NCBI GenBank assembly: GCA_964057225.1
Contig: OZ059899.1
Coordinates: 2,666,001-2,730,000 of the forward strand
Direction of reading: 5' to 3'
Length of the DNA: 64,000 bases
DNA from: Auanema rhodensis
Taxonomy: Eukaryota > Nematoda > Chromadorea > Rhabditida > Rhabditidae
Shown: piece by piece, positions 9,801 through 22,113 of the stretch
Layout of the letters: each line of letters opens with the position of its first letter
Position numbering within the stretch: the first letter of the stretch is position 1
Translations under genes and position numbers: made by a program
Notes under the pieces: generated by a model
Databases searched by the model: none
The model's input: only the letters and a program-made list of their open reading frames with translations
What the model was told of the DNA's origin: nothing

Positions 9801-12800
9801 AAATGTTTTTGGAAGCAATGTTGAGTGTACATGGAAACTCAACATACACTAATGCATCATTTTTCAAACGATCATAACTAATTTTTGTATTAAGCGTTTC
9901 TCAATGTAGTATAGTGCATTCGATGCGGATTTTTGAGCTGCGTCGATCTGTGTTATCAGATTTGCGCTAGCTTAAAAAAGCACCGAGATATCAACTGATA
10001 TAAGTTCACACTTATATCCTCGATTTTCACCCTGAAGAATTATTTTTTTCGTTGAATAACATTGTCCATCGTCTTTGCCTTGAAAAACGGAATCTAAAAA
10101 CATCTACTTTTTGCTAAATTATTTTGAAATTTTTCGAAAAAATTTTTGTCAAAATGTTTTTGGAAGCAATGTTGAGTGTACATGGAAACTCAACATACAC
10201 TAATGCATCATTTTTCAAACGATCATAACTAATTTTTGTATTAAGCGTTTCTCAATGTAGTATAGTGCATTCGATGCGGATTTTTGAGCTGCGTCGATCT
10301 GTGTTATCAGATTTGCGCTAGCTTGAAAATGCACCGAGATATCAACTGATATAAGTTCACACTTATATCCTCGATTTTCACCCTGAAGAATTATTTTTTT
10401 CGTTGAATAACATTGTCCATCGTCTTTGCCTTGAAAAACGGAATCTAAAAACATCTACTTTTCGCTAAATTATCTTGAAATTTTTCGAAAAAATTTTTGT
10501 CAAAATGTTTTTGGAAGCAATGTTGAGTGTACATGGAAACTCAACATACACTAATGCATCATTTTTCAAACGATCATAACTAATTTTTGTATTAAGCGTT
10601 TCTCAATGTAGTATAGTGCATTCGATGCGGAATTTTAAGCTGCGTCGATCTGTGTTATCAGATTTGCGCTAGCTTAAAAAAGCACCGAGATATCAACTGA
10701 TATAAGTTCACACTTATATCCTCGATTTTCACCCTGAAGAATTATTTTTTTCGTTGAATAACATTGTCCATCGTCTTTGCCTTGAAAAACGGAATCTAAA
10801 AACATCTACTTTTTGCTAAATTATTTTGAAATTTTTCGAAAAAATTTTTGTCAAAATGTTTTTGGAAGCAATGTTGAGTGTACATGGAAACTCAACATAC
10901 ACTAATGCATCATTTTTCAAACGATCATAACTAATTTTTGTATTGAGCGTTTCTCAATGTAGTATAGTGCATTCGATGCGGATTTTTGAGCTGCGTCGAT
11001 CTGTGTTATCAGATTTGCGCTAGCTTGAAAATGCACCGAGATATCAACTGATATAAGTTCACACTTATATCCTCGATTTTTACCCTGAAGATTTAATTTT
11101 TTCGTTGAATAACATTGTCCATCGTCTTTGCCTTAAAAAAAAGAATCTGAAAACATCTACTTTTCGCTAAATTATCTTGAAATTTTTCGAAAAAATTTTT
11201 GTCAAAATGTTTTTGGAAGCAATGTTGAGTGTACATGGAAACTCGACATACACTAATGCATCATTTTTCAAACGATCATAACTAATTTTTGTATTAAGCG
11301 TTTCTCAATGTAGTATAGTGCAGTCGATGCGGATTTTTAAGCTGCGTCGATCTGTGTTATCAGATTTGCGCTAGCTTAAAAATGCACCGAGATATCAACT
11401 GATATAAGTTCACACTTATATCCTCGATTTTCACCCTGAAGAATTATTTTTTTCGTTGAATAACATTGTCCATCGTCTTCGCCTTGAAAAAAGGAATCTA
11501 AAAACATCTACTTTTTGCTAAATTATTTTTAAATTTTTCGAAAAAATTTTTGTCAAAATGTTTTTGGAAGCAATGTTGAGTGTACATGGAAACTCAACAT
11601 ACACTAATGCATCATTTTTCAAACGATCATAACTAATTTTTGTATTGAGCGTTTCTCAATGTAGTATAGTGCATTCAATGCGGATTTTTGAGCTGCGTCG
11701 ATCTGTGTTATCAGATTTGCGCTAGCTTAAAAATGCACCGAGATATCAACTGATATAAGTTCACACTTATATCCTCGATTTTCACCCTGAAGAATTATTT
11801 TTTTCGTTGAATAACATTGTCCATCGTCTTTGCTTTGAAAAACGGAATCTAAAAACATCTACTTTTTGCTAAATTATCTTGAAATTTTTCGAAAAAATTT
11901 TTGTCAAAATGTTTTTGGAAGCAATGTTGAGTGTACATGGAAACTCAACATACACTAATGCATCATTTTTCAAACGATCATAACTAATTTTTGTATTGAG
12001 CGTTTCTCAATGTAGTATAGTGCATTCGATGCGGATTTTTGAGCTGCGTCGATCTGTGTTATCAGATTTGCGCTAGCTTAAAAAAGCACCGAGATATCAA
12101 CTGATATAAGTTCACACTTATATCCTCGATTTTCACCCTGAAGAATTATTTTTTTCGTTGAATAACATTGTCCATCGTCTTTGCCTTGAAAAACGGAATC
12201 TAAAAACATCTACTTTTTGCTAAATTATTTTGAAATTTTTCGAAAAAATTTTTGTCAAAATGTTTTTGGAAGCAATGTTGAGTGTACATGGAAACTCAAC
12301 ATACACTAATGCATCATTTTTCAAACGATCATAACTAATTTTTGTATTAAGCGTTTCTCAATGTAGTATAGTGCATTCGATGCGGATTTTTAAGCTGCGT
12401 CGATCTGTGTTTTCAGATTTGCGCTAGCTTAAAAATGCACCGAGATATCAACTGATATAAGTTCACACTTATATCCTCGATTTTCACCCTGAAGAATTAT
12501 TTTTTTCGTTGAATAACATTGTCCATCGTCTTCGCCTTGAAAAAAGGAATCTAAAAACATCTACTTTTTGCTAAATTATTTTTAAATTTTTCGAAAAAAT
12601 TTTTGTCAAAATGTTTTTGGAAGCAATGTTGAGTGTACATGGAAACTCAACATACACTAATGCATCATTTTTCAAACGATCATAACTAATTTTTGTATTG
12701 AGCGTTTCTCAATGTAGTATAGTGCATTCAATGCGGATTTTTGAGCTGCGTCGATCTGTGTTATCAGATTTGCGCTAGCTTAAAAATGCACCGAGATATC

Positions 12801-14391
12801 AACTGATATAAGTTCACACTTATATCCTCGATTTTCACCCTGAAGAATTATTTTTTTCGTTGAATAACATTGTCCATCGTCTTTGCTTTGAAAAACGGAA
12901 TCTAAAAACATCTACTTTTTGCTAAATTATCTTGAAATTTTTCGAAAAAATTTTTGTCAAAATGTTTTTGGAAGCAATGTTGAGTGTACATGGAAACTCA
13001 ACATACACTAATGCATCATTTTTCAAACGATCATAACTAATTTTTGTATTGAGCGTTTCTCAATGTAGTATAGTGCATTCGATGCGGATTTTTGAGCTGC
13101 GTCGATCTGTGTTATCAGATTTGCGCTAGCTTAAAAAAGCACCGAGATATCAACTGATATAAGTTCACACTTATATCCTCGATTTTCACCCTGAAGAATT
13201 ATTTTTTTCGTTGAATAACATTGTCCATCGTCTTTGCCTTGAAAAACGAAATCTAAAAACATCTACTTTTTGCTAAATTATTTTGAAATTTTTCGAAAAA
13301 ATTTTTGTCAAAATGTTTTTGGAAGCAATGTTGAGTGTACATGGAAACTCAACATACACTAATGCATCATTTTTCAAACGATCATAACTAATTTTTGTAT
13401 TAAGCGTTTCTCAATGTAGTATAGTGCATTCGATGCGGATTTTTGAGCTGCGTCGATCTGTGTTATCAGATTTGCGCTAGCTTAAAAAAGCACCGAGATA
13501 TCAACTGATATAAGTTCACACTTATATCCTCGATTTTCACCCTGAAGAATTATTTTTTTCGTTGAATAACATTGTCCATCGTCTTTGCCTTGAAAAACGG
13601 AATCTAAAAACATCTACTTTTTGCTAAATTATTTTGAAATTTTTCGAAAAAATTTTTGTCAAAATGTTTTTGGAAGCAATGTTGAGTGTACATGGAAACT
13701 CAACATACACTAATGCATCATTTTTCAAACGATCATAACTAATTTTTGTATTAAGCGTTTCTCAATGTAGTATAGTGCATTCGATGCGGATTTTTGAGCT
13801 GCGTCGATCTGTGTTATCAGATTTGCGCTAGCTTGAAAATGCACCGAGATATCAACTGATATAAGTTCACACTTATATCCTCGATTTTCACCCTGAAGAA
13901 ATAATTTTTTCGTCGAATAACAATGTCCATCGTCTTTGCCTTGAAAAACGGAATTTAAAAACATCTACTTTTCGCTAAATTATCTTGAAATTTTTCGAAA
14001 AAATTTTTGTCAAAATGTTTTTGGAAGCAATGTTGAGTGTACATGGAAACTCAACATACACTAATGCATCATTTTTCAAACAATCATAACTAATTTTTGT
14101 ATTAAGCGTTTCTCAATGTAGTATAGTGCATTCGATGCGGATTTTTGAGCTGCGTCGATCTGTGTTATCAGATTTGCGCTAGCTTAAAAAAGCACCGAGA
14201 TATCAACTGATATAAGTTCACACTTATATCCTCGATTTTCACCCTGAAGAATTATTTTTTTCGTTGAATAACATTGTCCATCGTCTTTGCCTTGAAAAAC
14301 GGAATCTAAAAACATCTACTTTTCGCTAAATTATCTTGAAATTTTTCGAAAAAATTTTTGTCAAAATGTTTTTGGAAGCAATGTTGAGTGT

Positions 14392-15795
14392 ACATGGAAA
14401 CTCAACATACACTAATGCATCATTTTTCAAACGATCATAACTAAATTTTGTATTACACGTTTCTCAATGTAGTATAGTGCATTCGATGCGGATTTTTAAG
14501 CTGCGTCGATCTGTGTTATCAGATTTGCGCTAGCTTAAAAAAGCACCGAGATATCAACTGATATAAGTTCACACTTATATCCTCGATTTTCACCCTGAAG
14601 AATTAATTTTTTCGTTGAATAACATTGTCCATCGTCTTTGCCTTGAAAAACGGAATCTAAAAACATCTACTTTTCGCTAAATTATCTTGAAATTTTTCGA
14701 AAAAATTTTTGTCAAAATGTTTTTGGAAGCAATGTTGAGTGTACATGGAAACTCAACATACACTAATGCATCATTTTTCAAACAATCATAACTAATTTTT
14801 GTATTAAGCGTTTCTCAATGTAGTATAGTGCATTCGATGCGGATTTTTGAGCTGCGTCGATCTGTGTTATCAGATTTGCGCTAGCTTGAAAATGCACCGA
14901 GATATCAACTGATATAAGTTCACACTTATAACCTCGATTTTCACCCTGAAGAATTAATTTTTTCGATGAATAACATTGTCCATCGTCTTTGCCTTGAAAA
15001 ACGGAATCTTAAAACATCTACTTTTCGCTAAATTATTTTGAAATTTTTCGAAAAAATTTTTGTCAAAATGTTTTTGGAAGCAATGTTGAGTGTACATGGA
15101 AACTCAACATACACTAATGCATCATTTTTCAAACGATCATAACTAAATTTTGTATTACACGTTTCTCAATGTAGTATAGTGCATTCGATGCGGATTTTTA
15201 AGCTGCGTCGATCTGTGTTATCAGATTTGCGCTAGCTTAAAAAAGCACCGAGATATCAACTGATATAAGTTCACACTTATATCCTCGATTTTCACCCTGA
15301 AGAATTAATTTTTTCGTTGAATAACATTGTCCATCGTCTTTGCCTTGAAAAACGGAATCTAAAAACATCTACTTTTCGCTAAATTATCTTGAAATTTTTC
15401 GAAAAAATTTTTGTCAAAATGTTTTTGGAAGCAATGTTGAGTGTACATGGAAACTCAACATACACTAATGCATCATTTTTCAAACAATCATAACTAATTT
15501 TTGTATTAAGCGTTTCTCAATGTAGTATAGTGCATTCGATGCGGATTTTTGAGCTGCGTCGATCTGTGTTATCAGATTTGCGCTAGCTTGAAAATGCACC
15601 GAGATATCAACTGATATAAGTTCACACTTATAACCTCGATTTTCACCCTGAAGAATTAATTTTTTCGATGAATAACATTGTCCATCGTCTTTGCCTTGAA
15701 AAACGGAATCTTAAAACATCTACTTTTCGCTAAATTATTTTGAAATTTTTCGAAAAAATTTTTGTCAAAATGTTTTTGGAAGCAATGTTGAGTGT
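14392..15795 (+). repeat. Tandem duplication of a 2-monomer (702-bp) unit
   Basis: Monomers 42-43 (14392-15093) are repeated as 44-45 (15094-15795). The first of each pair has actaaatttt, attacacg and ttttaag; the second has caatc, cttataacc, cgatgaat and aatcttaaaac. I see no difference between the two dimers. Copy B has the dimer once (32995-33696), so this duplication is probably younger than the large A/B duplication. Confidence 0.85.
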
Positions 15796-16146
15796 ACATG
15801 GAAACTCAACATACACTAATGCATCATTTTTCAAACGATCATAACTAATTTTTGTATTAAGCGTTTCTTAATGTAGTATAGTGCATTCGATGCGGATTTT
15901 TGAGCTGCGTCGATCTGTGTTATCAGATTTGCGCTAGCTTGAAAATGCACCGAGATATCAACTGATATAAGTTCACACTTATATCCTCGATTTTCACCCT
16001 GAAGAATTAATTTTTTCGTTGAATAACATTGTCCATCGTCTTTGCCTTGAAAAACGGAATCTGAAAACATCTACTTTTCGCTAAATTATCTTGAAATTTT
16101 TCGAAAAAATTTTTGTCAAAATGTTTTTGGAAGCAATGTTGAGTGT

Positions 16147-16497
16147 ACATGGAAACTCAACATACACTAATGCATCATTTTTCAAACGATCATAACTAAT
16201 TTTTGTATTGAGCGTTTCTCAATGTAGTATAGTGCATTCAATGCGGATTTTTGAGCTGCATCGATCTGTGTTATCAGATTTGCGCTAGCTTAAAAATGCA
16301 CCGAGATATCAACTGATATAAGTTCACACTTATATCCTCGATTTTCACCCTGAAGAATTATTTTTTTCGTTGAATAACATTGTCCATCGTCTTTGCCTTG
16401 AAAAACGGAATCTGAAAACATCTACTTTTCGCTAAATTATCTTGAAATTTTTCGAAAAAATTTTTGTCAAAATGTTTTTGGAAGCAATGTTGAGTGT
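16147..16497 (+). repeat. Hybrid monomer 47 (B-type 5' part, G-type 3' part)
   Basis: The first two thirds carry B-type bases (attgagcg, ttcaatg, cttaaaaatgc, aattattt). The last third carries the bases of the preceding G-type monomer 46 (tttgcc, aatctgaaaac, cttttcg, tatcttg). The switch falls between about positions 218 and 250 of the unit. It also has a private change, gctgcatcg. The following monomer 48 is ordinary B type. This fits an unequal exchange or gene conversion inside a monomer. Confidence 0.7.
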
Positions 16498-19305
16498 ACA
16501 TGGAAACTCAACATACACTAATGCATCATTTTTCAAACGATCATAACTAATTTTTGTATTGAGCGTTTCTCAATGTAGTATAGTGCATTCAATGCGGATT
16601 TTTGAGCTGCGTCGATCTGTGTTATCAGATTTGCGCTAGCTTAAAAATGCACCGAGATATCAACTGATATAAGTTCACACTTATATCCTCGATTTTCACC
16701 CTGAAGAATTATTTTTTTCGTTGAATAACATTGTCCATCGTCTTTGCTTTGAAAAACGGAATCTAAAAACATCTACTTTTTGCTAAATTATTTTGAAATT
16801 TTTCGAAAAAATTTTTGTCAAAATGTTTTTGGAAGCAATGTTGAGTGTACATGGAAACTCAACATACACTAATGCATCATTTTTCAAACGATCATAACTA
16901 AATTTTGTATTAAGCGTTTCTCAATGTAGTATAGTGCATTCGATGCGGATTTTTAAGCTGCGTCGATCTGTGTTATCAGATTTGCGCTAGCTTAAAAAAG
17001 CACCGAGATATCAACTGATATAAGTTCACACTTATATCCTCGATTTTCACCCTGAAGAATTATTTTTTTCGTTGAATAACATTGTCCATCGTCTTTGCTT
17101 TGAAAAACGGAATCTAAAAACATCTACTTTTTGCTAAAATATTTTGAAATTTTTCGAAAAAATTTTTGTCAAAATGTTTTTGGAAGCAATGTTGAGTGTA
17201 CATGGAAACTCAACATACACTAATGCATCATTTTTCAAACGATCATAACTAAATTTTGTATTAAGCGTTTCTCAATGTAGTATAGTGCATTCGATGCGGA
17301 TTTTTGAGCTGCGTCGATCTGTGTTATCAGATTTGCGCTAGCTTGAAAATGCACCGAGATATCAACTGATATAAGTTCACACTTATATCCTCGATTTTCA
17401 CCCTGAAGAATTAATTTTTTCGTTGAATAACATTGTCCATCGTCTTTGCCTTGAAAAACGGAATCTAAAAACATCTACTTTTCGCTAAATTATCTTGAAA
17501 TTTTTCGAAAAAATTTTTGTCAAAATGTTTTTGGAAGCAATGTTGAGTGTACATGGAAACTCAACATACACTAATGCATCATTTTTCAAACAATCATAAC
17601 TAATTTTTGTATTAATCGTTTCTCAATGTAGTATAGTGCATTCGATGCGGATTTTTGAGCTGCGTCGATCTGTGTTATCAGATTTGCGCTAGCTTAAAAA
17701 AGCACCGAGATATCAACTGATATAAGTTCACACTTATATCCTCGATTTTCACCCTGAAGAATTATTTTTTTCGTTGAATAACATTGTCCATCGTCTTTGC
17801 CTTGAAAAACGGAATCTAAGAACATCTACTTTTTGCTAAATTAATTTGAAATTTTTCGAAAAAATTTTTGTCAAAATGTTTTTGGAAGCAATGTTGAGTG
17901 TACATGGAAACTCAACATACACTAATGCATCATTTTTCAAACGATCATAACTAATTTTTGTATTAAGCGTTTCTCAATGTAGTATAGTGCATTCGATGCG
18001 GATTTTTGAGCTGCGTCGATCTGTGTTATCAGATTTGCGCTAGCTTGAAAATGCACCGAGATATCAACTGATATAAGTTCACACTTATAACCTCGATTTT
18101 CACCCTGAAGAATTAATTTTTTCGATGAATAACATTGTCCATCGTCTTTGCCTTGAAAAACGGAATCTTAAAACATCTACTTTTCGCTAAATTATTTTGA
18201 AATTTTTCGAAAAAATTTTTGTCAAAATGTTTTTGGAAGCAATGTTGAGTGTACATGGAAACTCAACATACACTAATGCATCATTTTTCAAACAATCATA
18301 ACTAATTTTTGTATTAAGCGTTTCTCAATGTAGTATAGTGCATTCGATGCGGATTTTTGAGCTGCGTCGATCTGTGTTATCAGATTTGCGCTAGCTTGAA
18401 AATGCACCGAGATATCAACTGATATAAGTTCACACTTATAACCTCGATTTTCACCCTGAAGAATTAATTTTTTCGATGAATAACATTGTCCATCGTCTTT
18501 GCCTTGAAAAACGGAATCTTAAAACATCTACTTTTCGCTAAATTATTTTGAAATTTTTCGAAAAAATTTTTGTCAAAATGTTTTTGGAAGCAATGTTGAG
18601 TGTACATGGAAACTCAACATACACTAATGCATCATTTTTCAAACGATCATAACTAATTTTTGTATTAAGCGTTTCTTAATGTAGTATAGTGCATTCGATG
18701 CGGATTTTTGAGCTGCGTCGATCTGTGTTATCAGATTTGCGCTAGCTTGAAAATGCACCGAGATATCAACTGATATAAGTTCACACTTATATCCTCGATT
18801 TTCACCCTGAAGAATTAATTTTTTCGTTGAATAACATTGTCCATCGTCTTTGCCTTGAAAAACGGAATCTGAAAACATCTACTTTTCGCTAAATTATCTT
18901 GAAATTTTTCGAAAAAATTTTTGTCAAAATGTTTTTGGAAGCAATGTTGAGTGTACATGGAAACTCAACATACACTAATGCATCATTTTTCAAACGATCA
19001 TAACTAATTTTTGTATTGAGCGTTTCTCAATGTAGTATAGTGCATTCAATGCGGATTTTTGAGCTGCGTCGATCTGTGTTATCAGATTTGCGCTAGCTTA
19101 AAAATGCACCGAGATATCAACTGATATAAGTTCACACTTATATCCTCGATTTTCACCCTGAAGAATTATTTTTTTCGTTGAATAACATTGTCCATCGTCT
19201 TTGCTTTGAAAAACGGAATCTAAAAACATCTACTTTTTGCTAAATTATTTTGAAATTTTTCGAAAAAATTTTTGTCAAAATGTTTTTGGAAGCAATGTTG
19301 AGTGT

Positions 19306-19656
19306 ACATGGAAACTCAACATACACTAATGCATCATTTTTCAAACGATCATAACTAAATTTTGTATTAAGCGTTTCTCAATGTAGTATAGTGCATTCGA
19401 TGCGGATTTTTGAGCTGCGTCGATCTGTGTTATCAGATTTGCGCTAGCTTGAAAATGCACCGAGATATCAACTGATATAAGTTCACACTTATAACCTCGA
19501 TTTTCACCCTGAAGAATTAATTTTTTCGATGAATAACATTGTCCATCGTCTTTGCCTTGAAAAACGGAATCTTAAAACATCTACTTTTCGCTAAATTATT
19601 TTGAAATTTTTCGAAAAAATTTTTGTCAAAATGTTTTTGGAAGCAATGTTGAGTGT
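19306..19656 (+). repeat. Junction monomer 56 between copy A and copy B (hybrid)
   Basis: The start (actaaatttt, attaagcg, ttttgag) matches the monomer that follows a B-type copy elsewhere (monomers 50, 107 and 113). The rest (cttataacc, cgatgaat, aatcttaaaac, tattttg) is F-type, as in 43, 52 and 53. No other monomer in the window has this combination. It sits exactly where the order of copy A ends (monomer 55) and that of copy B begins (monomer 57), so it is the likely product of the in-register unequal exchange that made the duplication. Confidence 0.65.
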
Positions 19657-20007
19657 ACATGGAAACTCAACATACACTAATGCATCATTTTTCAAACGAT
19701 CATAACTAATTTTTGTATTAAGCGTTTCTTAATGTAGTATAGTGCATTCGATGCGGATTTTTGAGCTGCGTCGATCTGTGTTATCAGATTTGCGCTAGCT
19801 TAAAAAAGCACCGAGATATCAACTGATATAAGTTCACACTTATATCCTCGATTTTCACCCTGAAGAATTATTTTTTTCGTTGAATAACATTGTCCATCGT
19901 CTTTGCCTTGAAAAACGGAATCTAAAAACATCTACTTTCTGCTAAATTATTTTGAAATTTTTCGAAAAAATTTTTGTCAAAATGTTTTTGGAAGCAATGT
20001 TGAGTGT

Positions 20008-20358
20008 ACATGGAAACTCAACATACACTAATGCATCATTTTTCAAACGATCATAACTAATTTTTGTATTAAGCGTTTCTCAATGTAGTATAGTGCATTC
20101 GATGCGGATTTTTGAGCTGCGTCGATCTGTGTTATCAGATTTGCGCTAGCTTGAAAATGCACCGAGATATCAACTGATATAAGTTCACACTTATATCCTC
20201 GATTTTCACCCTGAAGAATTAATTTTTTCGTTGAATAACATTGTCCATCGTCTTTGCCTTGAAAAACGGAATCTAAAAACATCTACTTTTCGCTAAATTA
20301 TCTTGAAATTTTTCGAAAAAATTTTTGTCAAAATGTTTTTGGAAGCAATGTTGAGTGT
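20008..20358 (+). repeat. Representative satellite monomer (monomer 58)
   Basis: This copy carries the common base at most diagnostic sites and is a convenient reference. Reading 5' to 3' in monomer coordinates: 1-40 conserved start including an NsiI-type ATGCAT at 24-29; 41-100 moderately variable; 102-150 long imperfect dyad with GCTAGC at 139-144; 158-163 GATATC; 160-190 two overlapping short dyads; 209-220 AT-rich run that toggles between aattaatt and aattattt; 241-300 most variable part; 301-351 conserved A/T tracts, TTCGAA at 305-310, and the left arm of the boundary hairpin. No internal half-unit repeat is evident, so 351 bp looks like the basic unit rather than a dimer of about 175 bp. 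Confidence 0.9.
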
Positions 20359-22113
20359 ACATGGAAACTCAACATACACTAATGCATCATTTTTCAAACG
20401 ATCATAACTAATTTTTGTATTAAGCGTTTCTCAATGTAGTATAGTGCATTCGATGCGGATTTTTGAGCTGCGTCGATCTGTGTTATCAGATTTGCGCTAG
20501 CTTGAAAATGCACCGAGATATCAACTGATATAAGTTCACACTTATATCCTCGATTTTTACCCTGAAGATTTAATTTTTTCGTTGAATAACATTGTCCATC
20601 GTCTTTGCTTTGAAAAACGGAATCTAAAAACATCTACTTTTCGCTAAATTATCTTGAAATTTTTCGAAAAAATTTTTGTCAAAATGTTTTTGGAAGCAAT
20701 GTTGAGTGTACATGGAAACTCAACATACACTAATGCATCATTTTTCAAACGATCATAACTAATTTTTGTATTGAGCGTTTCTCAATGTAGTATAGTGCAT
20801 TCGATGCGGATTTTTGAGCTGCGTCGATCTGTGTTATCAGATTTGCGCTAGCTTAAAAAAGCACCGAGATATCAACTGATATAAGTTCACACTTATATCC
20901 TCGATTTTCACCCTGAAGAATTATTTTTTTCGTTGAATAACATTGTCCATCGTCTTTGCTTTGAAAAACGGAATCTAAAAACATCTACTTTTTGCTAAAT
21001 TATTTTGAAATTTTTCGAAAAAATTTTTGTCAAAATGTTTTTGGAAGCAATGTTGAGTGTACATGGAAACTCAACATACACTAATGCATCATTTTTCAAA
21101 CGATCATAACTAAATTTTGTATTAAGCGTTTCTCAATGTAGTATAGTGCATTCGATGCGGATTTTTAAGCTGCGTCGATCTGTGTTATCAGATTTGCGCT
21201 AGCTTAAAAATGCACCGAGATATCAACTGATATAAGTTCACACTTATATCCTCGATTTTCATCCTGAAGAATTATTTTTTTCGTTGAATAACATTGTCCA
21301 TCGTCTTCGCCTTGAAAAAAGGAATCTAAAAACATCTACTTTTTGCTAAATTATTTTGAAATTTTTCGAAAAAATTTTTGTCAAAATGTTTTTGGAAGCA
21401 ATGTTGAGTGTACATGGAAACTCAACATACACTAATGCATCATTTTTCAAACGATCATAACTAATTTTTGTATTGAGCGTTTCTCAATGTAGTATAGTGC
21501 ATTCAATGCGGATTTTTGAGCTGCGTCGATCTGTGTTATCAGATTTGCGCTAGCTTAAAAATGCACCGAGATATCAACTGATATAAGTTCACACTTATAT
21601 CCTCGATTTTCACCCTGAAGAATTATTTTTTTCGTTGAATAACATTGTCCATCGTCTTTGCTTTGAAAAACGGAATCTAAAAACATCTACTTTTTGCTAA
21701 ATTATTTTGAAATTTTTCGAAAAAATTTTTGTCAAAATGTTTTTGGAAGCAATGTTGAGTGTACATGGAAACTCAACATACACTAATGCATCATTTTTCA
21801 AACGATCATAACTAATTTTTGTATTGAGCGTTTCTCAATGTAGTATAGTGCATTCGATGCGGATTTTTGAGCTGCGTCGATCTGTGTTATCAGATTTGCG
21901 CTAGCTTGAAAATGCACCGAGATATCAACTGATATAAGTTCACACTTATATCCTCGATTTTCACCCTGAAGAATTATTTTTTTCGTTGAATAACATTGTC
22001 CATCGTCTTTGCTTTGAAAAACGGAATCTAAAAACATCTACTTTTTGCTAAATTATTTTGAAATTTTTCGAAAAAATTTTTGTCAAAATGTTTTTGGAAG
22101 CAATGTTGAGTGT

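Larger units (their letters stand above)
4213..19305 (+). repeat. Segment 'copy A' of a large internal duplication, monomers 13-55
   Basis: Monomer order here reappears in 19657-39312. Matches by rare diagnostic bases include 13/57 (ctttctg), 14/58, 15/59 (tttttaccctgaagattta), 17/61 (tttcatcc), 22-23/62-63, 25-27/64-66, 28-31/77-80 (tatatcttcg; ggaatttta), 32-35/83-86 (aaactcgaca in 33 and 84), 39-40/88-89 (cgtcgaataacaatg), 41-43/94-96 (attacacg; cttataacc) and 50-55/100-105 (attaatcg; aatctaagaac). Copy A has its own extra monomers: 18-21, a second D-B-E set at 36-38, the dimer copy 44-45, and 46-48. Confidence 0.85.
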
